Shown here piece after piece: positions 12,738-22,971 of a stretch of 64,000 bases of DNA. Where the stretch lies: positions 1,946,001 to 2,010,000 of the forward strand of contig CM034142.1 in assembly GCA_019914995.1 (NCBI GenBank), read 5' to 3'. The position numbers were made by a program, and so were the translations under genes. Position 1 is the stretch's first letter; every line of letters begins with the position of its first letter. The notes under the pieces are model-generated. The model did not search any database, was not told where the DNA came from, and was given only the letters and a program-made list of their open reading frames with translations. This stretch comes from Acanthochlamys bracteata. Lineage: Eukaryota; Streptophyta; Magnoliopsida; Pandanales; Velloziaceae.

Positions 12738-13731
12738 TACATTCAGAAATCTTGACAAGAAGGAATTTTTTCAGCTGCTACAGCTTAGGAATGTCTTGAG
12801 AGGAATGACACAACATGAGCTTAGGAAGCTGCTGCAGCTGAGAAGAAATTCAAAAAATATAACAGAAATTATGGTGAGCCGTGAGCAGCTTTGAACCTTC
12901 TTCTCGGATGCTTTGAGCAAATCTTCGACACTGCATGAACTCTTCCCTGTAACAGAAAGGGAAAAAAAAAACACGCCGAACATCATCAGCCAATGAAAAA
13001 ACTGAACAAAATCGACTCACCAAAAAAATAAAAAACTGAACAAAAACAACCAAGAGCTTACCACAATGTGAAGCAAACTAATAAAATTATCGCAAATTCA
13101 ACCTTACAGCACCATCGTCTTCGACAGCATCCTAAGTGAGCCGGTCGGCCCTGCCAATTCTGAGAGAAAAATTCAAAAAAACTCAACAAAATTACGGGTT
13201 CGAAGGAGAACATCAATTGAGAGAAGGAAATCAAGAATTAAATAAATTACCTTACCGCGGCGACTCGGAGCAGCCTTAGCCAGCCGGACCGTAAAAATTA
13301 CTGGAGCGGGTGAAAAGCTAAGAAAAGCAACATAAGAGGGAGACAGAGGGAATTTCCCATTCATGTCGTCGGATTCTCTTAATCATGGTCGACGGCGAAA
13401 CCCGAACCGATCCACGCGCACGCTCGTTCCGCTCGAAGAGAGGAAGAAACGCCGGAGAGCACACCGAGGAAGAGAGGAAGAAGAAGAAACGAAGAAAAGC
13501 GAAGCCTACCGGCGGGAGAGCACCGGCAGGAACGATCGAAAGGAAGGCGAGAGAGAGTCGTGCTCGGGCGAGACGAGGAAGAAGAATGAAAGGGAACGCG
13601 TGAAAATTGGATAAGTCCTTGCTCGCACCGCGTTTTCTTTCTCTTTCAGCCGTCTGATCAAGCGATCAGACGGCTGAGATTGGGTGTGTGGGTGTGTATG
13701 CACAGTAATGGGTGTGTATATATCTCAATCC
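12738..13731 (-). repeat. MULE-1 right terminal inverted repeat
   Basis: Inverse copy of 7774-8788 with few differences. The subterminal 30-base palindrome recurs at 13647-13676. Arg-rich open frames (13363-13614) are antisense to the left-arm sequence and are not genes. Confidence 0.85.
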
Positions 13732-13757
13732 ATATATATATATATATATATATAGAG
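13732..13757. repeat. (TA)n tract between MULE-1 and the fold-back element
   Basis: About 24 bases of alternating T and A separate the end of MULE-1 from the next inverted-repeat element, so neither element has unique flanking DNA here. Confidence 0.85.
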
Positions 13758-15344
13758 GGTGAAGATATACACACTCTAGGCTACTATACGTGCACTCCAC
13801 CACTCTAATTGTGAACCGTCCGATCGTATATCGGACGGCTCACAATCAACACAAATGAAAAATTTACGGGATCACTGTGAGGGACACGTCGTCATTTCGC
13901 GTGCCTGTCTACAGTGATCCCGTAAGAGGTCCGTCTGCAAATGGTAGCTGGAGTGCATCCTTCTCCCCGTAGCCTTCCTCTCTTCTTTCATTCTCTTCGT
14001 CTGCAGTCTGCATTCTTCCCGTCGCCCCTCCAAGCCAGCTCGAGTAATCTCCGGCCAGTTTTTCGAGCTCATGCTGCCATTCCTTCATCTTCTCCTTCCT
14101 TTCAATTTATTTCAAAAATTCGCTCCCGAAATCGGAGTCGATCGAAACCCCTATCACGTCCGAACCTTCAATCGCCGGCCGGCGATCTTCAATTCGAAAC
14201 CAGAACCTCTTTTTCTATCTCCTGCTCCTTCTCTTCCTACTCCCGTCATAAATTTCATCAATTACAGCCCGTCGGCCGTTTTCGTTGTTCGTCGTGAAAC
14301 TGTCGCCGTGCCGAGTGCGATAATTATGTGAAAATTTTCTTTTATTATGATTTCTTTATAATTGGCATTCACACCACTAAAGAATCTGTCATTCATTACC
14401 AGCAAAAAAAAAAAAGAAACCAAGTCAGATGGAATGCTAACACGACTGAAGAATCGGCATTCATTAACAGATTCTCTGAAGGTTTCATTTTTTTTTTTCT
14501 TCAGACTCGGGTAGTGCTCCAGCAGCACCTCCTCCTTCTCCGGCTCAGGTCCGAGCACGGCAGATGGAATGCACCGGCAATCTCAACTCACTGCAAAATA
14601 ATAAAAATTAAAATAAGACTTACATCACATCGTTGTACATGGACGAATTCGCCGACGGTAGATGAATTCGCCTACGATTCCAACAAAAATCAATTCAAAT
14701 AATAAAGAAATAATATGACAAAAATACAAATAAATTATAAAGAAATCATAATAAAAGAAAATTTTCACACAATTATCGCACTTAGCACGGCGACAGTCTC
14801 ACGACGAACAACGAAAACGGCCGACGAGCTGTAATTGATGAAATTTATGACCGGAGTAGGAAGAGAAGGAGTAGGAGAGAGAAAAAGAGGTTCTGGTTTC
14901 GAATTGAAGATCGCCGACCGGCGATTGAAGGTTCGGACGTGATAGGGGTTTCGATCGACTCCGGTTTCGGGAGCGAATTTTTGAGAGAAAATGAAAGGAA
15001 TGAGAAGATGAAGGAATGGCAGCATGAGCTCGAAAAACTGGCCGGAGATTACTGAGAAATGGCTTGAGGGGGGCGTCGGGAAGAATGCGCATCGCATTTT
15101 AAGAGAATGAAAGAAGAGAGGAAGACTACGGGAGAAAGAGGCACTCGCCTACGTTATAGACGGACTTTACGGATCATCAGAGACAGCACGCGAAAAATGA
15201 CGAACGTGTCCCTCACAGTGATCCCGTAAGTTTCTCATTTGTGTTAATTGTGAGCCTCCGATATGCGATCGGACGGTTCACAATTGGAGTGGTGGAGTCT
15301 TATATATATAGATGATATATAGCTGGAGTGTGCATATCTTCACC
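13758..15344. mobile_element. Non-autonomous fold-back (MULE-like) element
   Basis: The left end is GGTGAAGATATACACACTC. The right end is its inverse (AGTGTGCATATCTTCACC, ending 15344). Arms of about 600 bases (13758-14364 and 14733-15344) are inverted copies around a ~370-base centre (14365-14732). Near each outer end is a hairpin around CCGTCCGATCG, like the palindrome of MULE-1, and the terminal bases resemble MULE-1 ends. No transposase is encoded. The arms are GC-richer than the surroundings (14030-14300) and could include captured host sequence, which I cannot identify. Open frames at 13941-14331, 14262-14558 and 14765-15097 are arm sequence on both strands. Confidence 0.75.
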
Positions 15345-15349
15345 AATAT

Positions 15350-15388
<39 letters not shown>
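15345..15388. repeat. (TA)n tract
   Basis: Alternating TA with a few TG steps. The copia LTR begins directly after it, so the copia element probably inserted into this tract or extended from it. Confidence 0.85.
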
Positions 15389-15389
<1 letters not shown>

Positions 15390-15538
15390 GTTGGCGTGAG
15401 TCAACACATAATTTATTTTAAATACTTTTCTAATTATTTTAGATATTTTTTTTAGAATTAGATATTTTTTTATTATTTTAGAACTCTCATTATTTAGTAT
15501 TATAAGGAGTCTATATATATATAATAGTTTTTTCATCA
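15389..15538 (+). repeat. Copia 5' LTR
   Basis: 150 bases starting TGTTGG and ending ATCA. It matches 19241-19422 except for a ~30-base stretch missing here and scattered substitutions, so the insertion is not very recent. Confidence 0.9.
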
Positions 15539-15550
15539 TGGTACCAGAAC
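15539..15550 (+). promoter_or_regulatory. Copia primer-binding site
   Basis: TGGTACCAGAAC lies directly after the 5' LTR. It differs by two bases from TGGTATCAGAGC, the complement of the initiator tRNA-Met 3' end used by many plant copia elements. Confidence 0.7.
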
Positions 15551-15898
15551 AAAAATCTTAGATCTGTCCGCCGCCGTCGTGGAGATAACGACTGTTACGG
15601 CCAGATTTCGACTAGATTATCCGTTGCGATTGTGGAGATAAGATTACAACGGTTAGAAATTCCGACCAACATAAATCCGTCGTTTTAACCGGATTAGATC
15701 TACAGAAAGAAAAAAAAAATCATCATCAAACCTATCTGCCGTCGCCGTCGTCGACACTTCCGCCACCGCCGCTTACTATCACAATAGTCGCTGCCTCAAT
15801 AGCGGATCCATTTGCTCTGCGTCCGGTCGCCGCCGCTGCATCGCTCAATCAAATCTTTACCGCCGATCGCTCTTGATTCAAACTCAGATTTGAGCTGA

Positions 15899-18800
15899 AT
15901 GGAGACATGTACTTATTGTGGTAAGTTTGGCCACAATAAAGATTCATGTTTCAAATTAATTGGATATCCAGATTGGTGGGAAGAATTGAGGAAAAAAAGA
16001 AAGCTCCTTAGAGAAGCACAGGTTGGTTCAGATTTTTCAAATTCAGGTAACGAAACATGTGGTTTAAATACCATTTCAGATTCTAACAACGAGATGAATT
16101 TTAGACTCTGGAGCCACGGATCATATGACATTTGATCCGAAAAACTTTCATACCACGACTACTCCAGTTAGACATAATGTGACATATTCTAATGGAGACA
16201 TTTATCCAGTGACAGGTGCTGGGATAGTGATGTTGACACCATCTTTGTCTCTACAGGATTGTTTACTTGTTCCTTTTTTATCAAATAACCTATTGTTTAT
16301 TGGACAAATCACTGAACAATTGAATTGTATTGTTCTATTGTATCCACATTTTTGTTTACTTCAGGATATCCAGACACATGAGATTATTGGGCGTGGTACT
16401 AAAATAGGAGGCCTATATTATTTGGATGATATCAGTTCCGGAAGAGTTCATAGCCTTTGTGGATCTGATATTGACAAGAAGAATAAAGTTTGATTTTGGC
16501 ATTGATGACTAGGTCATGTTTTTTTTGCCTATTTACGTCATTTATTGCCCTCTTTATTTTCTGGCCTCAAAGAGTCTGAGTTTTAGTGTGAAGGTTGCAT
16601 TTTTACTAAGAGTCACCGAGTGCCTTATTCTTCTGTTATGAGTAAACGATCAATTCCGTTTGAATTAGTACATTCGCATGTTTGGGGACCCTCTCCCATT
16701 ATGACACTTACCGGCATTATGTGGTTTGTGATATTTGTGGATGATTGCATAGGTATGACATGGTTATATACTTTAAAAAGTAAAAGTGATGTAGTAGATA
16801 TATTTGTACGGTTTCACAAGATGGTGCAGACTCATTTTCTTTTCCTATTCGAGTTTTTCGCTCTGATAATAGAGGAGATTATGTTAATATCTCTTTAAGC
16901 TCTTAGCTTCATCAGAATGGTATTATTCATGAAACCTCATGTTCATACACACCACAATAAAATGGAGTAGCTGAAAAAAAAAATCGACATATTTTAGAGA
17001 CCGCCCGTGCTTTATTATTTGGAGCTCATATTCCAAAGCACTATTGGGTAGATGCAGTTCAGTCTGCAGTTTCTTTGATTAACCGTATGCCTTCTAGAGT
17101 GCTAAATTTTCGGACACCACTTGAGGTTTTAGCTACATTTGTCACTATACATTCTGTTCTTTCACTTCCACCTCGAATTTTTGGATCTGTTGCATTAGTA
17201 CATTTACAGAAGACTCAGAGGAACAAATTAGATCCATGTGCTTTGAGGTGCATTTTTCTTGGTTATGCTCCTCAGCAGAAAGGTTATCGCTGTTATCACT
17301 CAGCACACATATTGAGGAAGGTCAGAGACAATGTATGAGTTATCACTCAGGTCTAAAAGAGAATAGAACTACTGAATATGAATTAAAAGAAATAGAAGAG
17401 GTAGAAAGAGCTGAAGTTGTGGGAGAAATGCCTCACTCGCATCCTTTAGTACCTCTTCAAACTACTGAGGATATCCTTGAGATAAGCACCGAAACTCAAA
17501 ATGCTGTTGTGGATAAATCTAACATTGTCACCAGGAGTTATTAGTTGCCATACAGAGAAAATCGTGGAAAACCTCTTTAGAGATATTCACCAGAAGAAAA
17601 AGTCTCTAGATATCCTATTGCTAATCATGTATCTTCTCACAGACTGTCTTCTTCATATGTGGCTTTCCTTAATCAGGTAGGAGCTGTGACTCTTCCTTCT
17701 AGCACTAGAAAAGCCTTATCCGATCCTAAATGGACTAAGGCTATGAATGACGAGATGGATGCTCTTCAGAAAAATTTGATTTGGGAGATAGTGCCACTAC
17801 CAGAAGGAAAGAAAGCAGTTGGTTGTAAGTGGGTGTACACTATTAAACACAAAAGTAGATGGAACGATAGAGAGATATAAGGCAAGATTAGTGGCCAAGG
17901 GATATTCACAGACTTATGGAGTGGATTATCACGAGACATTTGCTCCAGTTGTAAAAATTAATACCATCAGAGTATTGCTGTCTCTCGCAGCAAATCTTGA
18001 TTGACCTTTACAGCAGTTTGATGTAAAGAATGCATTTCTTCATGGTGAATTAGAAGAAGAAGTATATATGGAACTTCCGCCTGGTTATAGTGTATTGGGA
18101 AAAACTGACTATGTCTGCAGGCTAAAAAAGGCTCTATATGGGCTAAAACAATCTCCAAGAGTAAGGTTTGGTAGATTTAGTTAAGTCTTAAACAGATATG
18201 GTTACTGAAAGAGTAATGCTGATCATACATTATTTTTGAAGAACCGGAATGATAAGGTAACTACTTTGATAATCTATGTTTATGATATAATTGTTATAGG
18301 TAATGATCATGAAGAAATTTAGAAATTGAAGACATATCTAGCGTCTGAATTCGAGATGAAAGAACTTTAAAAGTTGAAATATTTTTTGGGCATTGAAGTG
18401 ACCAGATCTAAGTAAGATATTTTTCTATCATAAAGAAAATATGTCATTGACTTATTATCTAAGACAGGAATGTCGGATTACAAACCTACCGACACACCTA
18501 TCATTGAGAATCATAACTTAGTAACGCTCCCTAATCAAGTGCCAGTAGCTAAGGAAAAATATCAACGATTAGTTCAACCTCGTTGATTTATTTATCACAT
18601 ACTCGTCCTGATATAGCATATGCCGTTAGCGTTGTCAGCCAGTTTATGCATTCTCCAAGTGTTGATCATATGGAAGTTGTGAACAGAATTCTGAGATACT
18701 TGAAATCTGCACCAGACAAAGGATTATTATTTAGAAAAAATAATTATCTAAATATATATGGATATACTGATACAGACTGGGCAGGAGATAAGATAGATAG

Positions 18801-19233
18801 ACGCTTTACATCTGGCTATTTTACATTTGTTGGAGGTAATCTAGTCACATGGAGGAGTAAGAAACAGAAAATTGTTGCTCGATCTTATGTTGAAGCTAAA
18901 TATAGAGAAATGACACATGGAGTTTGTGAATTTTTATAGCTTCGAATATTATTGACAGAGCTTGGTTTTCCTCCAAGGAGTTCTATGAAGCTATTTTGTG
19001 ATAATAAGGCTGCAATAAATATTGCTCATAATTCAGTACAGCATGATCGCACCAAGCACGTTGAGGTGGATCGACATTTCATCAAAGAGAAACTAAATTC
19101 AAAGTTAATTGAGTTACCTTTTGTGAACTCCGAAGCACAGCTAGCAGACATAGTGACAAAGGGTGTCTCGAGTAGAATTTTTTATGACTCACTAAGCAAG
19201 TTGGGTATCGATGATATCTTTGCACCAACTTGA
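15899..19233 (+). pseudogene. Copia gag-pol remnant (zinc knuckle, integrase, RT, RNase H)
   Basis: Pieces in order: gag zinc knuckle CTYCGKFGHNKDSC with FKLIGYPDWW (15908-15980); a protease/gag-pre-integrase region (about 16125-16560, FWH, two stops, LGH); integrase core (about 16640-17100, VGPSPIMTLTG region, FVDDC); reverse transcriptase (about 17730-18300, [43 protein letters not shown]); RNase H (about 18590-19130, YTDTDWAGD, LFCDNKAAI, HVEVDRHFIKEKL). Stops or shifts at about 16497, 16899, 17339, 17545, 17878 and 18003 and several in 18160-18580 make it inactive. Confidence 0.9.
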
Positions 19234-19240
19234 GGGGGAG

Positions 19241-19420
19241 TATTGGCGTGAGTCAACACATAATTTATCTTAAATATCTTTTCTAATTATTTTAGATATC
19301 TTTCCGTAGAATTAGATATTTTTTTAATATTCTAGAACTCTCATTATTTAGTATTATAAGGAGTCTATATATATGTGTTTGTATTGAACTATTGAAACAA
19401 GATTGAAACAGTTTTTTCAT

Positions 19421-19422
<2 letters not shown>
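19241..19422 (+). repeat. Copia 3' LTR
   Basis: 182 bases, matching the 5' LTR plus an extra segment containing TTGAAACAAGATTGAAACA. It is followed at once by a TA tract (19423-19450). Confidence 0.9.
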
Positions 19423-19450
<28 letters not shown>

Positions 19451-19454
<4 letters not shown>

Positions 19455-19865
19455 GGAGGGATAGAGGCACTCCCTCTTTAAGGGCACTCCCGTGCACTCC
19501 CTCTCCGGTTTATGATCGGGGTGACCACCAAATCCAATCTCCACCGTTGAAAATGAAGAATTATTAATTAGAAACATATATATAAAATTTCAGCTCAATC
19601 GGACTACGAATTCACGTCCACCCGATCACTTGATCAAAATGACAGAAATGATACAATATATATTTTTATATATTCTTACTTTCTGTCAATTTGATCAAAT
19701 GACCCGATGGACGTGAATTCGTAGTCTGGTTGAGCTGAAATTTTGTGAATATGTTTCTAACTCATAGTTCTTCATATCTAACGGTGGAGATTGGATTTTT
19801 AGGTCACCCCGACTATAAACCGGGGAGGGAGTGCTCTTAAGGAGGGAGTCCCCCTATCCCTCCCC
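19451..19865. mobile_element. Fold-back MITE, GGGGAGGGATAG family
   Basis: 415 bases. The left end GGGGAGGGATAGAGGCACTC is inverted at the right end (CTATCCCTCCCC). The two halves are inverted copies through a centre near 19660 and share words such as CCACCGTT and its inverse AACGGTGG. It has no coding sequence. It is preceded by a TA tract. Its ends resemble those of MULE-3, so MULE-3-type transposase is the likely mover (inference). Confidence 0.8.
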
Positions 19866-20445
19866 TATTGATTCATCATTATCAAGTGACCAGATGAAGC
19901 TATATTCGTAGTCCGATCGGAATGAAATTTTGTCAGTATGTTAACGACTCGTAGTTCTTCATATACAACGATAGAGATTAGATTTGGAGGTCTCCAGGGC
20001 CACAAACGGCGATGGAGTGCGCTGGAGTGTGCATAAGAATTAGAGTGCCCCTATCCCTTCATATATATATATATAGATATGTATATATATTTATATACAG
20101 GTTTTTTATGCGCACAATCGTGCACATCAGTCCGGTACCATCGATACAAATCTCCCTATATGATATTCATAGTTGGACATGAAAAATTATAAGTTGAGAA
20201 TATTTTGACTAAATTTAAATTCAATCGGAACATAACTCAACCTTTATCGGACTTCCTAATTAAGATGACAGAAATAAAACAATATTCTATTTTTCAATTT
20301 TTTTTATATTAATTGATTTGTGGTTCGATTGAGTGATTGAGTTGAAAGTTTCTTGACATATTCTCAACTTGCAGTTCTTTATACGTAACCGTGAAGATAT
20401 ATTTGGAGCTTTGTACCGGTAGAACCAGACCAACCTACGCCAACA
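19866..20445. mobile_element. Partial and diverged MITE copies
   Basis: 19866-20062 is a half copy (one arm, ending CCCCTATCCCTTC before a TA tract). 20098-20445 is a more diverged fold-back with similar central words (CCGTGAAGATATA, AATCGGA) but different ends (GGTTTTTTATGCGCACAA). No genes. Confidence 0.5.
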
Positions 20446-20448
20446 TGC

Positions 20449-20499
<51 letters not shown>
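20446..20499. repeat. (TA)n tract
   Basis: About 50 bases of alternating TA between two MITE copies. Confidence 0.9.
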
Positions 20500-20501
<2 letters not shown>

Positions 20502-20895
20502 TAGGGGCACTCCCTCCTTAAGGACACTTCCGAGCACTCCCTCTCCGATTTATGACCGGGGTAACTCCCAAATCCAATCTCCACCGTTGGATATAAAGAA
20601 CTATGAGTTAAAAATCTTTCCACAAATTTTCAGCTCCATCCAATTACTTGATCAAGATGACAGAAATGATACAACATATATATTTTTAAGTTTTTCTACT
20701 TTCTGTTATTTTAATCAAATGATCCGATGGAGTTAAATTCGAGGTGCGATTGAGCTGAAAATTTATGGGTAGGTTTCTAACCTATAGTTCTTCATATCCA
20801 ACGGTGGAGATTAGATTTGAAAGTCACCCCGGCCATAAATCGAAAAGGGAGTGCCCGAAAGTGCCATTAAGAAGGGAGTGCCCCTATCCCTCCCC
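20500..20895. mobile_element. Fold-back MITE, GGGGAGGGATAG family, copy 2
   Basis: About 396 bases. The left end is eroded (GATAGGGGCACTCCCTCC) and the right end is CTATCCCTCCCC. Internal inverted halves match copy 1 (ATCCAATCTCCACCGTT on the left, AACGGTGGAGATTAG on the right). Confidence 0.75.
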
Positions 20896-20982
20896 TACAT
20901 ACATATATATATATATATACATATATATACATACATATATATACATATATATACATACATATATATACATATATATATATAT
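20896..20982. repeat. (TA)n/(CATA)n tract at MULE-3 left edge
   Basis: ACATATATAT repeats separate the MITE from MULE-3. A TA tract of ~50 bases (27367-27415) lies beyond its right end. Confidence 0.85.
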
Positions 20983-22662
20983 GGGGAGGAATACGGGCAC
21001 TCCTTCCTCTCGGGCACTCCACTACGTGTAAACATCCCGAGCAGTTAACATCTTTTATTTATCTCATCCAACGCGCTCGGTTTGTATATATTTTGTTCGT
21101 CCGAAATTTTGCGTTTTGGCCGATATCTCACTGCATCGGCACGTACCTTCACTGACACCTTACGAATTCTCTCTCCTCTTTTGGTTTTGTTAATTTTCAT
21201 TACTACTAATTAATTTGGCTTATGTTAATCAAATTCATTTTTTAATTAACTTGTTTTCTTATTAACTAAACTCATTCGTTTATTTTGTAGATGAGATGTA
21301 TTTCAATTTTCTTTCTCGTGGTCTTGGCAGCCACGATCGTCCGTGAGTGGCCGACGACGATCTCAACTGGCAATAGCTTATCTCTCAGCGCGATCTCTCC
21401 TCTGTGCTCTCCGCAGCAACTGACGGCGATCTCTCACGGCGTCTCTTCCGTGTGCGATAGACAGCTAGTCATGGCCGACGGCGATTTTTTCTGGCAGCAG
21501 CTCAAGACGATCTCTCCTGTCTGCTCACATCAGCAACTCACGGTGATCTCTCACGGCTTGTCTGTCCAGTGTGCTCTCGGCAGCTACTCATGGCCGACGG
21601 TGATTTTTATAGGCGGCAGCTAGCTAGTTGTGGCTTACGGCGGTATTTGTCAGCAGCAGCTCAGCCACTCATGGCCGATTCGAAATTTTGATGCAGTTTT
21701 ATTTTTTTTTTTAGTTTTGAATTCATTGATTTGAGTTAGTGATTTGTTTTGAATTCGTTTGATTTGTCTTTTTTTTCTTAGTTTTGAATTCTATGATTTT
21801 TCTTTTCCTGTGTTTTTTTTTGGTGTATTTTGTTTTTCTTTGGTGTATTGGATTCTTTGATTACTGGAAATTTTCACGGTGTATTGTATTTTTTTATGTA
21901 TTGCTTTTCTGTGGTGTATTGAGGTTTTTGATGTATTGATTTATGGTATTGAAATTGTTCTGATGAATGCTGGATGTCGTTCGAATAATGCCAGATGTTG
22001 AGGCAATGATGAGGGAAAAAAATTGAAAGATGTAGGATCTGTTAGACTCAGCAGTTGTTCTTTTTTCTAACTCCACACTACCTCTCAAAGTGCACAGCAA
22101 GGCAGTAAGGATGGCCATATCTCTGTATGTGGCAACCACTGCAGCTGCAATTAGAGAAGGCATGTAGTGAAGGAGAGAGCAACTGATGGTGAAAATAGTC
22201 CTGGAACGGGTAGCTCTACAAAATCTCGATGATCGAGTGAAGGCGAATCTGAGCCTCCCTCTTCTTTTCATATCTGTTTTGTTGTTGACTTGTTATTACA
22301 TCTTTATATGGAAAAGTGATCGATGAATTACAAAAGTTGGATGGTTGCGTTCTCTACTATCCCTGGATGGACAGATATCTTCAATGTATAATGTATGGAT
22401 GGATCAGTTACCAGGTAGGAATGCCATGAATGTAAATAGAGAGCTTTTGTAAGCAGATAGCTCATGTAATTACTGTGTAAGTACAATCACGTACAGTTAC
22501 CAATGTTCGATATACAATTCAACGGAGATGTCAAAGAAACTCCGTTCGATTATTCTTATAAAATTTTTCTATAATCTATCTTTATGTAAACTTTGAATTA
22601 TTAATAAAGCTGTTTATTTCTTACTCCACTCTTTATATTTTTTCAACTGATCCACTCTTAAT
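20983..22662 (+). repeat. MULE-3 left terminal inverted repeat
   Basis: Inverse of 25656-27362. It includes a stretch (21290-21690) with repeated short words such as CTCACGG and GCAGC, which gives open frames on both strands that also appear inverted in the right arm. These are not believed to be genes. Confidence 0.85.
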
Positions 22663-22971
22663 AATGTTTTTTCTTTGTCATTATCAACTTTAAAATAAGT
22701 TCTCATTAACACATTATGTTAATGAGAGTTTTATTTCTAAATCATCTGGGGAGCATATTCGAGGTATACCGATACAACATTTCTCCCGCGCTAATCATTT
22801 TTTTTCTGCGCTTATCATATTTGTTCCCGCTAAATTTTGTTCTCTTATCTTTCTTCTTTATTTGTTCCTTCTTCACTACTACGGAGCATTCAACTACAAA
22901 ATTTTAGTATTAGAAAACAAGTTCTATTCAGTTCTACAAACTAGAAATATTCTCCAGCAATAACTGTGACT

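Larger units (their letters stand above)
7774..13731 (+). mobile_element. MULE-1: FAR1-type Mutator-like element with ~1-kb TIRs
   Basis: The element is 5958 bases. Its left end begins GGATTGAGATATATACAC and its right end is the inverse (TATCTCAATCC). Inverted similarity extends to about 8788 on the left and back to about 12738 on the right. Between the arms lies a plus-strand FAR1-like transposase pseudogene (9426-11936). Long terminal inverted repeats around a FAR1/MULE-domain transposase are typical of one group of plant MULEs. It sits between TA tracts inside an intron of the S9 pseudogene. The transposase is broken, so the copy is probably immobile unless helped. Confidence 0.85.
15389..19422 (+). 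mobile_element. Ty1/copia retrotransposon, decayed, with short LTRs
   Basis: The 5' LTR (15389-15538) begins TGTTGGCGTGAGTCAACAC and ends CATCA. The 3' LTR (19241-19422) matches it but begins TATTGG and carries about 30 extra bases near its end. A polypurine tract, GAGGGGGAG, lies just before it (about 19232-19240). A primer site follows the 5' LTR. Both sides are TA repeats, so a 5-base duplication ATATA is possible but cannot be proven. The internal region keeps the copia order of integrase before reverse transcriptase and RNase H. Most of gag is missing, and 15545-15898 is a GC-rich leader rich in CCGCCG words. Confidence 0.9.

Noticed and set aside
13363-15097. Arg-rich and Ser-rich frames in the MULE-1 right arm and the fold-back element
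   Set aside because: They mirror each other across the inverted repeats and look like translated repeat DNA.
20435-21048. Tyr-Ile repeat proteins
   Set aside because: Translation of (TA)n and (CATA)n microsatellites.
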